Positions 52,408 to 64,000 of a stretch of DNA of 64,000 nt are shown piece by piece. The notes below the pieces were generated by a model. That model was given only the letters and a program-made list of their open reading frames with translations, did not search any database and was not told the origin of the DNA. Each line of letters opens with the position of its first letter. The first letter of the stretch is position 1. The stretch lies in the NCBI GenBank assembly GCA_030760725.1, contig JASWHV010000008.1, positions 59,371,671 to 59,435,670 on the forward strand, in the 5' to 3' direction. This DNA is from Neostapfia colusana. Its lineage: Eukaryota; Streptophyta; Magnoliopsida; Poales; Poaceae. Made by a program: the position numbers and the translations under genes.

Positions 52408-53893
52408 TCACTTGAGGTTTAACGCACTACAAAGGTCATCTTTTTCAAAAATCCAGTGAGGAACAAGTTAGTAGCCCATATAAGGATGTTATTAGTGTGT
52501 AGAAAGTGGCATACTAACCTATTTGTTTATGTCAGAAAATTGTGCATCTCGGGACGCTTGATGTCTTGGGGGGTGTACGTAAGCGTTGTCCACCAGTGCG
52601 CACAAGCTGAAGGGTGGAGCCCCACGGGTGGCAGGTAACCCGACCCGCTTTAATATCCTCTACGACTCTTCATGTCGTTTGGGGTATTCGAGCAACGTTT
52701 GTCCCTGGCGTGCGTGGTGCAATTTGGGAGACCCCGTTACGTGGTCAGTAACGTGAACACGTAGCTCAAGGCGTGTTTGGCTTGAGAACATCCGGGCGAG
52801 TGATGACGGCCGGGTGTACGAACTGTATGGATACCGGGCTCGGTGTGCAGCCGGATCTGACGATTGCCTGAGTTATTTGCAGGTAGTCTAACCACGAAAC
52901 GGTAGACGTGTAGCATCCGTGTGCGAGAGACGCTTAGTGCCACTGAACTAACGAAGCCGGCTAAGTCCGGTATAGATTTTTCTTTGTGAGGACGTAGTAC
53001 CGACATGCTCTGGTGACGCATCGACGTCACACTCCACTAAATGAACAACTTCATTGTAAAATTTGAAAGTTTTAATTCAGAGTATTAAAACTTGATGTAA
53101 CTTCTTCCCTTAATCAGGATATTCACAGTTAGCAAGTTTTCAACTTATAGGCTGCTAAGGACAGAGTCACCTGTTTTCAGCTGAATTAAGGCTGAAGTTA
53201 ATCAGAGGTTATAGGTTGAGTTATTTCGAGGTTGGGGTCATATGATACATTTATTGAAAGCTTTGGAAGAGCTTTACAACTTTTCTGTTGAGGTCCAGAG
53301 GTGTTTCATCTCTTAACCAATCGAAAAATGCAGTAGAGTGGAAACTGTCCAGAAAACAGGGCAGAGCAAACACTCTCTGTAAACTCCCTGTAATTTGAGC
53401 ATAACTTCCTGCATAAAAATCTAAAAATACAAAATTAGGTAGTTCTGGAAAGATTATGAGATGGGTTACAACTTTGTAACATAAAGTTTTGTCAGATTGG
53501 GAGCAGAATTAACTGGAATTCTTGGATCAAAGCAGTACCTAAAGCAGGGAGGTGCTGTCCAATTTTCTCCAGGAATTTTGTTAACTTTGACATCTCGTAA
53601 CTTTTGAACCAGGACAGATCTTAGGCCAAGCAAATACTTTTTGGAAATCTATTGAAGTTAGCTTTAACTTTGGTGTTTATCCCCAGAATTGGTTTTGCTT
53701 TTAGCATGGCCTAATAAGGTTGAAATGGAAACTGGTCAGGGCTGTCATGTTGGACAGCAGATCAGCAGTCAAATTTGTTTAAATTTGAACTATATTTCCA
53801 AGTTTTATGAGTTCAATGACATGTTTTATGTTATAACTCAATGGCTTACTATTCAAATCAATTTTTAACATTTCTCAAATATATTTTTTACAG
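52408..53893 (+). other. Leader of E between PBS and ORF1
   Basis: Aligns with B's leader throughout, including the GGCAG|GTAACC donor-like site and the TTTTTTACAG acceptor-like site before ATG at 53894. No gene. Confidence 0.6.
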
Positions 53894-54837
53894 ATGACAG
53901 CGGATAAACAGTTCGAGAACGGGTGGGTGGAATCTCACTGTTCTCACCACAGCGGCTACCCGGAAGCATTGAGGCAGATGCTTCAATATTTCGGGTACAA
54001 CCAGATGCCACAGTACTTCGCCAAGGAAGAAGGTGAGGAGGGGAATAAGACATGTACAATCCATGTCGAGGTTCCTGCAGGACCTACACCACCAGGTTGG
54101 ACGCCGTTCACCGTCACGGTGAGAGATAGACAACCCGAGGGAATGTGGCAAGTGGCAGCCTATGACACCGTGTCACGTTTCTGCCAGCTACACGTGAGAG
54201 CGATGGAGGGCACTCCATACGCGCTCGTTCCGGTGGAGGGACGGGTGAATCATGTGTGGGAAGGGAGATACAGGGAGGCAACCGATCCGGGTTGCCCAAG
54301 GTACAGCCCGCGGAGGCGAACCTCAGCCTCCAAATGAGGGCGGGAAAGGCCGTGATGGACAGCCAAACTGTTCATACGGAGCATCTCGCCGCAAAGCTCA
54401 AGGAGAGCACAAGCCGTGGAGACCATTTCGAGAGTGCTCACAGCGCACTCCGCAATGTGCTCCTTCCGACGATCAAGCGACTGAATGAACAGCATAATCA
54501 GTTGCATCGTCTGAAGAAGGCGAAGAAGAAGATCCGTGTCGACATCGCGGTGTTGCAAGAACTAGTGCAGACTGTAACCCAGCAGAACGAGGACCTTACT
54601 CAAGAGCGAGACGACGCTATTGAGGAAGGGCAAGGCTGGGAAGAAGACTACAACCAAGCCATGGACGAGGTGCATGCATTGCAGGACCTCGTACCTCCGG
54701 TATTGGGCATACCAGTGGTCTTGGGTCTTCCGGCAATGGGAGAACCCGAGATGGGAGGGGAGGTTGTAGATCCGGAGCCACCAGCAGAGGTACCGGAGGA
54801 GGATGACCCGCAGGAGGTCGAGTTCTACTCCGAGTAG
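53894..54837 (+). pseudogene. Accessory ORF1 of E (frameshifted)
   Basis: Matches B's ORF1 over its length, with the same start after an AG and the same acidic end EVEFYSE. A one-base deletion near 54308 (TACAGCCCGCGG against TACAACCCCGCTG) splits the frame into 53894-54337 and a downstream part to 54837. The coiled-coil part remains open. Confidence 0.8.
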
Positions 54838-55110
54838 GGAGTTACTGTTGCCAAGTAGGGCAACCAGAGAAGTGTAACCCAAACTTTTGTAACTAGTGAC
54901 ATGTCGCGTAGACAGTAGCGTAAGTATAGGTAGTGACGACATGAGCACGACTTCTCGGAGACCCGAGAATAATGTATCTTGTATAAAGTTATGCTTTATC
55001 AATACATGTGAATGTTGTGCAAATTATTCATGCGTCATTTCAATACATACTGTTACATATGGAATTTTTAAGTATGACATGTGCTGATCGCTGCTGTTTT
55101 GAATTTCAGA

Positions 55111-58100
55111 ATGACTCGTACTCGTGCCAACCCGGACATTGGGGGTTCTAGTCAAGGGGGAGAAACCTCCCAACAGCCTCCCGAGGACTCCTCGGGACAG
55201 CAACAGCAACAGCAGTAACAGCAACAACAAACACCGCCACCGCCACCACCAACAGTTACATTGGCCGACATCGTTGCGGCAATGGCGGATTCTCATCAGC
55301 AGCACACGGAGTTGCTGCAGACCCTTATTGCAAATATGTCTCGATCAGAGAGACGTCAAGATCGTGAGGAGCATCAACAGAGCTCCTACTCCGACTTTCT
55401 AGCAACTCATCCCCCGGTATTCTCAAGGGCGGATGAACCCATCGATGCGGACAACTGGCTCCGCACGATGGAGATGAAGTTCGGGCTGCTCCAAGTGAGT
55501 GAGCAGCGCAAGACTCAGTTCGCGGTCCAACAGCTCTAGGGATCCGTGAGCGCGTGGTGGGCAAACTTCTGTGCTTCACAGCCCACCGACCGAGTTAGAC
55601 CTGGGCGGAGTTCCGGACGGCCTTCAGGGCCTATCATATACCGCCGGGTCTCATGAAGAGGAAGACGCAGGACTTCCTACACCTGCAGCATGGGAGCCGG
55701 AGCGCGCTGGAATACTCCAGGGCGTTCAACGATCTCGCGCTCTATGCGTCGTATCATGCTGATACTTATGAGAAGCGGCGGGACCACTTCTACCAGAGGC
55801 TTAACCCGCTCCTGAAAGACAAGTTGGCGATGTTCAATCGTGGCAGCCTCAACGACATAATTGATGCTGCGATTGTTCAGGAGGACTCCGGTAAGGAGTT
55901 AGCAGCGGCGGAGAGAAAGCGAACCGCGCCGCAAAGCAGCGGAGAAGGAGGCAGTCCTTATCAGAAATTTCGGATGGTGAATCGCTCACCATCAGGTCCA
56001 CGCTGGCAGCCACCACAAAGGTCGATGCCATTCCGCAGTCGGCCCTATTCTTCACCGGCGTTCAGGCCGGCACTGCCAGCACCACCTCTGCAACAACAAC
56101 AGCAGCAGCGGGCGATGCCGCGTGCTTATGCACCTCAGCAGCGCATGCCAGGCTTTCGTCCCCCGAGCACCGGACAAGCAGCAGCCACATGCTACAAATG
56201 TGGTCGTCCAGGACACTTCGCCAGCAGTTGTCTGGAGAGACAAGGCGGCGGAGTTGCACAGCAACTTCCGGGGAGGAATCAGCCCCGGAACCCTACTAAT
56301 GTGCGGCGGGCAAACCCTAGGCCCGGCACTATCCACCAAATTGCCATAGAGGACGTTCCGGAGGGCGAGCCAATCCTTGCGGGTATGTTCCAACTCCACC
56401 AGCATCCCGCCATAGTGTTGTTTGATTCAGGCGCCATGCATAGCTTCATTATCTAAGCTTTCATTGATAGATATAGCTTGCAAATACTACCCACCGTCCT
56501 CCGAGTTGTGCACTTGAACTCAGAAGTGCACGAATCTCATTCCTTATTTCTGGACAGTCCAGAAATAAAACTTCCAAGTATCTATCAATCCACAACCGTC
56601 AGATTGGAAGATATTCCAGTGGTCCGAGAGTTCCCTGACGTGTTCCCGGATGATTTACCGGGGATGCCGCCCGATAGAGAGGTGGAGTTCAAGATTGAAC
56701 TTGCACCGGGAACCATGCCAATATCCCGAAGGTCGTACAAGATGGTGCCCAAGGAGTTGGCTGAACTGAAGAACCAGCTAACGGACCTGCTGGAGAAGGG
56801 TTTTATTAGGCCGAGCTCCTCACCATGGGTCTGTTCGGCATTATTTGTGAAGAATAAGGATGAGACGTTACGGCTTTGCTGGACTATCGTCCATTAAACG
56901 CCGTAACCATCAAGAACAAGTACCCGTTGCCACGGATCGACATGTTGTTTGATAAGTTGGTCGAAGCAAAGATCTTTTCCATGATGGACTTAATATCAGG
57001 ATACCATCAGATTAAGATACGGCTGAGGATATTCCGAAGACGGCTTTTTCGACGAGGTACGGACTTTATGAGTACCTGGTTATGTCCTTCGGCCTCACCA
57101 ATGCTCCAGCTCACTTCATGTATTTGATGAACTCGGTATTCATGCCGGAGCTGGACAAGTTTGTCGTGGTCTTCATCGATGACATCCTGGTGTATTCCAA
57201 GTTGGAGGAAGATCACAAGAAGCATCTGCGTATAATCTTGCAACGGCTGCGGGATCACAAGCTATACGCGAAATTCAGCAAGTGCGAATTTTGGATATCG
57301 CAAGTGCCTTTTCTCAGGCATATCATCTCAGTGGAGGGTATCGCTGTAGACCCGAGTAAGATCACACAAGTGCTGAATTGGAAATCCCCAAGAACTGTTC
57401 ACGAGGTACGGAGTTTCCTCGGACTCGCGGGATATTATCGGAGGTTCATCCCGAACTTCTCAAAGATTGCCAAGCCTATGACGGAGCTGCTGAAGAAGGC
57501 TACCAAATATGTTTGGAGTCCAGCGTGTGAAGCAGCATTCCAGGCCTTAGTCAAGCACTTAACATCAGCACCGGTTTTGGCGCAGCCAGACACAACAAAA
57601 CCGTTCGATGTGTACTGCGATGCATCCGGCATTGGGCTCGGATGTGTGCTGATGCAAGACCGAAGAGTGGTCGCGTATGGGTCACGGCAGCTTAGAAACC
57701 ATGAGCAGAATTATCCAACTCATGACTTGGAGCTCACTGCCGTGGTACTTGCACTGAAAATGTGGAGGCACTACCTACTCGGTAACCTCGTATATTTATA
57801 TACCGACCACAAGAGCCTCAAGTACATATTCACTCAGAAGGAGCTGAACATGAGGCAGAGAAGATGGTTAGAACTGATAAAGGATTACGAAATAGAGATC
57901 CATTATCACCCCCGCAAGGCAAACGTGGTGGCAGATGCGCTGAGTCGCAAGTCACACGTCAATAATCTGACCATCACACTGTTGGAAGAGAACGAACCAC
58001 CACTGCATGTAATCCCATATGGAGCTCTCTACAACCTAGCTTTGATCCCCACCATCCGTGAAGAGATAGCGGCAACTCAGAAACATGACAAGGGCATGTC

Positions 58101-59445
58101 GCATTTGAGGAGACGTGTAGATAGTGGGGAGCTGAAATGTTTCCGAAAGGACGGAGACGGCGTCCTATGGTTCAAGGACCGGATCGTCATACCCCGTAAC
58201 CCAGAGTTACGGAAGAAAATTTTTGATGAGGCTCACTTATCAAAATTTTCTATTCACCCCGGCAGCAACAAAATGTATCAAGAACTCAGAAGCAAGTTTT
58301 GGTGGACACGGATGAAGCGGGAGATCGCAAAGTACGTGACCGAGTGTGATACATGTCGAAGGGTGAAGGTAGATCATATGCGGAAACCGGGACTGCTACA
58401 ACCATTGGACGTTCCTGCCTAGAAGTGGGAGAATGTGAGCATGGACTTCATCGTCGATTTACCCACCAAAGTTGCCCATTTCATCCCGGTCAACACCAAC
58501 TACAACGCCAAGAAGTACGTTGAACTGTACATCTCACGGATCCTATGCTTGTACGGCGTACCCCGTACCATCATATCGGACCGGGGCACTTTATTTGTGT
58601 CCCGTTTTTGGGAGCAGCTGCACGCTGCATTGGGGACGAAGCTGATCCGTAGTTCAGCATACCACCCGCAGACGGATGGGCAAACCGAGCGGGTAAATCA
58701 GATTCTGGAAGATATGCTACGAGCTTGCGCTATCAACCACGGCAAGAATTGGGATAATCACTTGTCGTTAGCCGAGTTCCCGTACAACAATGGGTACCAA
58801 GCCAGCATCAAGATGGCGCCTTACGAGGCGCTATACGGGAGAAAATGCCGCACACCATTGAATTGGTGTGAGTCTGGCGAAAGGGTTACCTTCGGGATTG
58901 ACCTTGTCAATAACGTGGAGGAAAAGGTTCAGCTAATTCAAGCGAACATAAAAGCCGCCCAATCCCGGCAGAAATAGTATGCGGACCGGAGAAGACGCCC
59001 ATTGCAGTTCGAAGTCGGGGATCACGTATACCTACGTGTGTCTCCAATGAAGGGCGTAAACAGATTTGGGGTGAGAGGAAAGTTGGCACCCCGATTCATC
59101 GGCCCATTCCAGATTACCGAAAGATGTGGATCAGTAGCATACCGGCTGAAATTACCAGAAGCACTTTCCGGTGTGCACGACGTCTTTCATATTTCCCAGC
59201 TGAGGAAGTGTCTCAATCTATCAACTACCATTTAGCTGGAGAACATTGAAGAACTGAAACCGGATATCACCTATCGGGAGGAACCGGTTCAGATCATTGA
59301 CGAGAAGGCCCGAACCACACGCAACCGTACATTGTGGTTCTATAAAGTTCTGTGGAGTAATCACTCCATGGACGAAGTGACATGGGAGAGCGAAGGATTT
59401 CTTCGCGCTAACTACCCCGACTTTTTCACGTCGCATATCCGGTAA
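55111..59445 (+). pseudogene. gag-pol of E, multiply broken
   Basis: ATG at 55111 after TTTCAG|A as in B. Lesions against B: TAA in the poly-Q stretch (55216-55218), TAG near 55537, a base lost near 55597, a stop at about 56453-56455, a deletion of roughly 190 bp at 56485-56490 with CACCG microhomology that removes the C-terminal part of protease, base losses near 56878 and 57020, TAG at 58420-58422 (Trp in B), a 48-bp in-frame loss in integrase near 58468, TAG at 58975-58977 and at 59233-59235 (both Gln in B). Retained motifs include the zinc knuckle CYKCGRPGHFASSC, FIDDILVYS and SDRGTLF. At the codon of B's TAA (16402) E still has CAA. Inactive. Confidence 0.9.
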
Positions 59446-59497
59446 TTTTCCACCGTCCTCTCTCTCATTTTCACCTTATAATCTCGGGACGAGATTC

Positions 59498-59514
59498 TTT
59501 TAAGGGGGGAGGAA
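59498..59514 (+). other. Polypurine tract of E
   Basis: TTTTAAGGGGGGAGGAA directly before TGTAAGGCCC, identical to B's tract. Confidence 0.9.
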
Positions 59515-60396
59515 TGTAAGGCCCTCAGTTTTTGACACATATTTAAAGTGTTCATCACCACACAACACACCTCATTTGAAGAAAGTTGATGAACACATTT
59601 GAAGAGCAAGTAACCATTATCAACATGCTCATTAGAAAATAAACTCACAAAATGCAAAAGGGGTATTTCCCACATGCATCATCTAGGGGCTGGGCATATG
59701 AAAACTCCTACACCTTGCTAGGAATGTCCATGCCAAATTTCACCCAAATTCAAAACCTTTTTGAGGTACTTTTGGGTATAGCTAGAAAGAGGGTAGTTTG
59801 AACTCAAATTCAAATTCAAATTGTTTTATCCCATGAATTCAAAAGTGGGAGGCATATTCTTACTCAACACATTTTTGTGAGCTCACACACCAATTTTCAC
59901 TCCAATTGGAGTTGATCTTGACATGAGCTAAGTGTAGCAAATTCAAACTTTATTTGAATTTCAAACTGAACATGTTCTGAAATTTAGTCAAACCAAACCC
60001 AATTTGAATTCTAACCAATTCAAATGGCTCAGGGGTGAATAATTCAAGTCGCCATGGGCATTTTAGAGCCCACTGTTTACAACAGTGATATGGATTTAAT
60101 TTCAGGGGTTAAAAGTGAGAGTGGGACCCACTTGTCAGCCACTGAAGAGAACTCAGCCGACTGAACTCTGCACTCGGGTTCTTGCGCTGAACCGAGCTGC
60201 CGCCACGGCGAAGAAACGGCGAGGCCACTAGCTACATGCCGATCTCAGCCGCGGAACCGACTCTCGGGGCCTTTATCTACGCGCCCGAGCGGTCACCGGT
60301 GCATTTCACCGCTGCCTCGTCGTGTTTCCACCCAGACAGCTGAAACTCATCGCCGCTCGGTTGAACTCTCGGTCCCTCATCGCCCGGCCGATCCAG
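59515..60396 (+). repeat. 3' LTR of E, first part
   Basis: Starts TGTAAGGCCC; matches 48364-49245 with scattered differences. Interrupted at 60396 by F. Confidence 0.92.
60392..60396. repeat. TSD TCCAG, left copy (solo LTR F)
   Basis: TCCAG here and again at 63577-63581. Removing F and one copy restores GCCGATCCAGAGATCCTCC as in the 5' LTR near 49239. Confidence 0.95.
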
Positions 60397-62137
60397 TGTA
60401 ACAACCGAATTTTCAGCACATGAGGCAAAAAACCCCTCCCTCTCTTCCCCCCCCCCCCCCACTACCAACCGAGGCCTAGCCGTCAGGCTTTTCCCCCCAA
60501 AGCAACCGCTGACCTCTTCTCTCTCTCTCTCTACTCTATTATCACATGTGACACAAACCGATCGGATCCGCCGTTTCTTCGCGCCTCTTCCTCAACCGAC
60601 GTCCCAGCGACCGCCGCCTCCCTCCACTCTACAAATGCACCCCGGCGCCGGCCATTTTCCCCACCAGAAACACTCACATCTACCCCGATTGGAAAAACCG
60701 CCCCATTTCTCAATTCTTCGAAAACCTACGTTGATCTTCAATTCTAACACTCTCTACACCCTCCCTCGGCCATCAGGAGGAAATCCTGACGAAATTCCCT
60801 GAAGAAACGCGACTAGGGATCAATTCCGACGAAGATCGCCGGAGTTTCTCACTGTCGTCGTCGATCACTCCTCTCCGTCCACTTCTGATCCGCGAGGACC
60901 CCTTAGGTGAGTTCTCCATCCTTCCCTCTTCCTTCTGGTGCAAAGAGATCAAGAAATGGTGTAGAATTCAGGAAAACTGAGAGTTTCCGGCCACCGCCGC
61001 CGCTCGCCGGCGATCGCGCGGCCGCCGGACGCGAGGGAGAAGGCTAGGGGGCGACGTGGCGCAATCGGGAACATCCATTTTGCGTGAACGGTTAGGATTA
61101 GAAACCGCATACCGGTTCGGTTATTTAAAATCCGGGCCGTTGATCTCAAATCCAACGGCCCACATTTAAAACAAGCCGTAACCGTTGGGATTTTCACAGA
61201 AGGGTCCCTAGAGATTTAAATAACTAGGAAATAGTCCCTGTTCTTTATAGAATTGACCCTAGGCTTAATAGAAATTAGGAAATTCAGTTTAAAATAGCCA
61301 AATAACCCCTGTGTGATCTGTGAATTAATAAAATAGTTCTGTATATGCAAATTGAACCCTAGAAAATTGTAAGTATTACATTTTGGCCCAAAACAGTTTA
61401 AAATTTGATTTTAATTCTGTAATTAATCAAAATAGGGTAAATGATTTTTGAAAAGTGTTAGGAATTTATCAAAAATTAGGTTTAAACATTCTGATCAGAA
61501 AATAAATTCTGAAACTAAAAATAATAATCCCCAAAGGCTGAAATTATTTATTTGGTGCCAAATTAATTCTGAAAATCAAAATAAAAACAATATAGATATC
61601 AGAAAATTGTAAAAAATTATTAAAAAGCATAAGATTATTATATCTTTATATTTTTATATATTTAAAGTTTCTGTAGTCTAGAATAATTATATATAACTGA
61701 AAATGTATTTTTAAGCATTAATTAAATGCTGAAATATAAATAAAAATATTATATATTGAAGAAAAATTATGGAAACTGTTTCAAACACATAAATAGGTTC
61801 TGAAATGTAGAAAATAGTAATATGGGTTCTGAAAATGATTATAGTAATAATTTAAATAATTTTTAGAACTGAATTAATTATAAAAGTAATATATATACAT
61901 ATAAAACTCTAGAAATTATTCAAAAGCACCACAAAATTTGGAAATGAGTATTTTGCTCTAACAAAGATAAAATCAAAGATATAAATGTCTATTTGAAACT
62001 TATTTTCATTTCAAACCACATGAAATGACATGAAATCCATAGTATATGTGTGTAATCAAACATATGTATGATTGAAATGTATTGTTAATATTCTTATGGC
62101 ATGTTTTGCATTATTCTGTGTGCATATATATGGATAG

Positions 62138-63326
62138 AACCAATCCAAGAACCACTTTATAATATTCAAGAGCAAGACTTCGAAGTAAATCTACCTCTAT
62201 TCAAAGGCAAGTGTTCCTTGACCACTTTGTTCCTATTCTAGGATGAATAGTTAGATTATTTCCATGATGTTTTCAATATGAAACCCAGTGTAGGATGTTT
62301 CCATAGTTTCATTCCTTTATCATTCCTTGCAAAACCATGGAGGGATTTAGATAGGATTTGTTAGTTATCATTTTATGTGCTTAGCCATGCTTAGAATATA
62401 GAAAATGAATGAAACATAGATGTTACTCGTCTTGTGGATTATATGAAAGACACAAGTGTGTGTCATGGTGTTAGGAATCTAGACAGGCTGGTTGTTTTGG
62501 TTGGTGCTTCGTGCATGAGACTCGGGAATGAGTTAGTGCATGTCTTAGATTCTAAGGACCGGTTCATGGAACAGTTAACCCGGCTTTGCAGTGCCACCAC
62601 AAGACTGAGATGGGGTAGCTTGGCCAATTAATTAGGAGTTTGTCGGTATAGTATGAGTATTTGGATGGTGCGGAGAATGGGAGTCCATTTTTGACTGCTC
62701 TGGGAACTACAAGGCTCAAGAGGGGGCTTCTGCATGGGAAGGGTTTACTCCCAGGAACTGCAGCGGTGAAATCTCAGTGAGCTTGTACTTGTCGGTAGGA
62801 CCTTTGTAAAGGCCATGTAGTGATCTCCTGATCGCACACCAAAGGAAGTGTGTAATGTGGCTTGCAACCACGGATGTCAGGGAGGTTTCTTAGTCCACCT
62901 GGCAATAGGGTATGAAATCACTACTTGTGGGTAAAGTGGTACAATCTCTGCAGAGAACCAAACTGTCATGATAGCCATGCTCACAGTCAAGAGCGGCTTG
63001 CACTTGTCCATGATTAGAGAAACATGGATGTGAGTTGAAAGAGGTTGTTGGGTGGTGTAACCTAACATTAATGACTTAACTATGAAGTTGGTGGGATTAT
63101 CACTTAGTAAGATAAGTTGCTAATCAAAGCTAAGTCTTAGGATTAATGCATAGTGCTTAACCATGTTAGCCTTTCCTTGCTATTAGCCTTCATAACATTC
63201 TTTTCTACACTTGTTGAGTACCTTTGGTACTCAAACTTGCTTTTGTTGGATATCATATGTTGCTCAGGTGCAAATGAAGATATAGACTTCGATGAAGAGG
63301 ACTTCGATCCCAAAGAGTTGTTCTAG
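62138..63326 (+). CDS. LTR-embedded split acidic reading frame in F (exons 62138-62206 and 63268-63326)
   Basis: Exon A (69 nt) follows GGATAG and encodes a 22-residue stretch with EPLYNIQEQDFEVN, ending AAAG before GCAAGT (GC donor). The intron is 1061 nt. Exon B (59 nt) follows TTGCTCAG and encodes ANEDIDFDEEDFDPKELF and TAG at 63324-63326. Lengths and phase equal those in D although most codons differ. The upstream exon ending at 60906 is in a compatible phase, open back to a TGA with no ATG. Coding status is therefore supported by frame conservation but not by a start codon. Confidence 0.5.
62963..63000 (+). other. Conserved palindrome-hairpin element in F
   Basis: CTGTCATGATAG (one mismatch from D's palindrome), then CCATGCTCACAGTCAAGAGC and GGCTTG. 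The weakest of the copies. Confidence 0.4.
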
Positions 63327-63581
63327 GTTGGCGAAACCCACGGGCAACGCCTGTGGATTGGAGGACCCGTTATTATACTTCCGCTGTTGTATATATTTAG
63401 TATGATAGTACTTTTATTATTCTATTATATCTTATGATGTAATATAATGTTACACGTTGACCCTGGCATGTAATATAATGATATTTCACTATTGTCGGCA
63501 CATGAATGAGTCAACTGATCTTGGCATACATGTGAGAATATGCTCGGATGTTCCTTATGGAAAACCGGGTGTGACATCCAG

Positions 63582-64000
63582 AGATCCTCCCAACGATCTG
63601 AGACCAGCACCGGGTGCGCCAAGGCTTCCTGGACACCATCGCGCCAGTTCCAGGCCCGGAGCAGCCCTCCTTGAGCTCCACCGCGGTGATCCTTTCTCTG
63701 CCGGTTCAGTTCGAGCCGCCACCGCGGGAGCGATCCGTTCGGCCACCACAGCCTACCGTTCGCTGAGCTGTGAACAGCAAAAAGGTTCGCCTTCGGTCTC
63801 TCCTTCATTCCCGCAAGCTCTGGCGGCATGACATAGACTGCTCACGCCGGAATTTCATGATTTCACCACGGTGTGCAAAAAGGGAGTCTGAACCGATCCG
63901 TGAAATTCGTAATCCACACTGCACCACTCATCCTCTCGTGGAGGGGATCACTTCTAGGTGCCCGTACGAGTCCATAGGAGCAGGAACTACGAAGAACTAT
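63582..64000 (+). repeat. 3' LTR of E, second part (runs off window)
   Basis: Continues E's LTR after F and its TSD; matches 49246-49665. The rest lies beyond the window. Confidence 0.92.

Larger units (their letters stand above)
60397..63576 (+). mobile_element. Solo LTR F, related to D's LTR (3180 bp)
   Basis: Starts TGTAACAACC and ends CCGGGTGTGACA, flanked by TSD TCCAG, with no internal region. It matches D's LTR read on the minus strand, for example GCTTGGCCAATTAATTAGG, CTCAAGAGGGGGC, TGATCTCCTG and AACTGTCATGA. Overall it is clearly diverged from D, so it belongs to a sister subfamily. It formed by recombination between LTRs. It keeps the D layout: leader exon ending CCCCTTAG|GTGAG at 60906, intron, acidic exons and palindrome. 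Confidence 0.9.
48364..64000 (+). mobile_element. Element E: decayed relative of B (3' end outside window)
   Basis: LTR 48364-52391, iMet PBS, leader, ORF1, gag-pol, PPT and 3' LTR from 59515, interrupted by solo LTR F and running off the window. The five bases before it are GTTTA, a TSD candidate. Closely similar to B in coding regions but with many stops, frameshifts and deletions, and with an unrelated or strongly diverged segment in the LTR (about 48985-50050). Confidence 0.9.

Noticed and set aside
60548..60802. 84-codon frame in solo LTR F as a start for the acidic frame
   Set aside because: It ends at a stop before the donor at 60906 and is in a different frame; D has no counterpart.

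Overview
This 64 kb window is repeat-dense plant nuclear DNA, most likely from a grass (Poaceae). It contains large Tat-lineage and Del/Tekay-like Ty3/gypsy retrotransposons, a copia remnant, a LINE remnant and an Ac/Ds-type hAT element. Initiator-Met tRNA primer-binding sites, polypurine tracts and target-site duplications (TSDs) make the nesting readable. I see no convincing host gene, tRNA, rRNA or CRISPR array.

Layout. (1) 1-5434, plus strand: element C, a Tat-family derivative that has lost RT, RNase H and most of integrase but keeps a long antisense reading frame (2106-3847) and its 3' LTR (4338-5434). C sits inside the antisense-ORF remnant of (2) element A, a minus-strand Tat element (5435-43420; 5' LTR 42344-43420). 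(3) A is split by element B (8714-38149, plus strand, TSD CATTT), a Del/Tekay-like chromovirus with 4.08 kb LTRs, an extra ORF before gag and a gag-pol frame with a single visible stop. (4) B's 3' LTR is split 7 bp from its start by element D (20141-34071, minus strand, TSD TAAGG), a second Tekay-like family. (5) D's RT is split by a 1273 bp Ac/Ds-like element (25852-27124, 8-bp TSD GGTGTTCT). (6) A itself lies in an old LTR, G (43421-44238). (7) 44239-48363 holds old debris with a LINE RT piece and the 3' end of a copia element. (8) 48364-64000 is element E, a decayed relative of B whose 3' LTR carries F (60397-63576, TSD TCCAG), a solo LTR related to D. Inferred order of events: G, then A, then B and C, then D, then the Ds-like element; separately copia, then E, then F.

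The main discovery candidate is inside the LTRs. Four related LTR types (B/E, D, F and the old G) share a gene-like layout. A short acidic exon begins after an AG and ends at a GC-type splice donor (AG|GCAAG). An intron of about 1.06-1.09 kb follows, then a second acidic exon ending in a stop codon. The reading phase is the same across the junction in B, D and F, and exon lengths are identical in D and F (69 and 59 nt) although the sequences have diverged. Within that intron lies a short conserved element: a palindrome whose sequence differs between families but stays self-complementary, followed by a CCGT-type hairpin and a conserved tail. Both Tekay-like families also carry a coiled-coil ORF upstream of gag, and both that ORF and gag start at or one base after an AG acceptor, which suggests expression by alternative splicing. 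The Tat family has CACGTG (G-box) tandem repeats in U3 upstream of a TATA box and again in its 3' non-coding region next to the antisense ORF.

All autonomous-type elements here carry lesions. B is closest to intact, with one CAA-to-TAA change in gag. E, D and A have several stops and frameshifts; where a homologous sense codon can be compared, the stops are mostly C-to-T type changes, as expected for methylated, silenced DNA.
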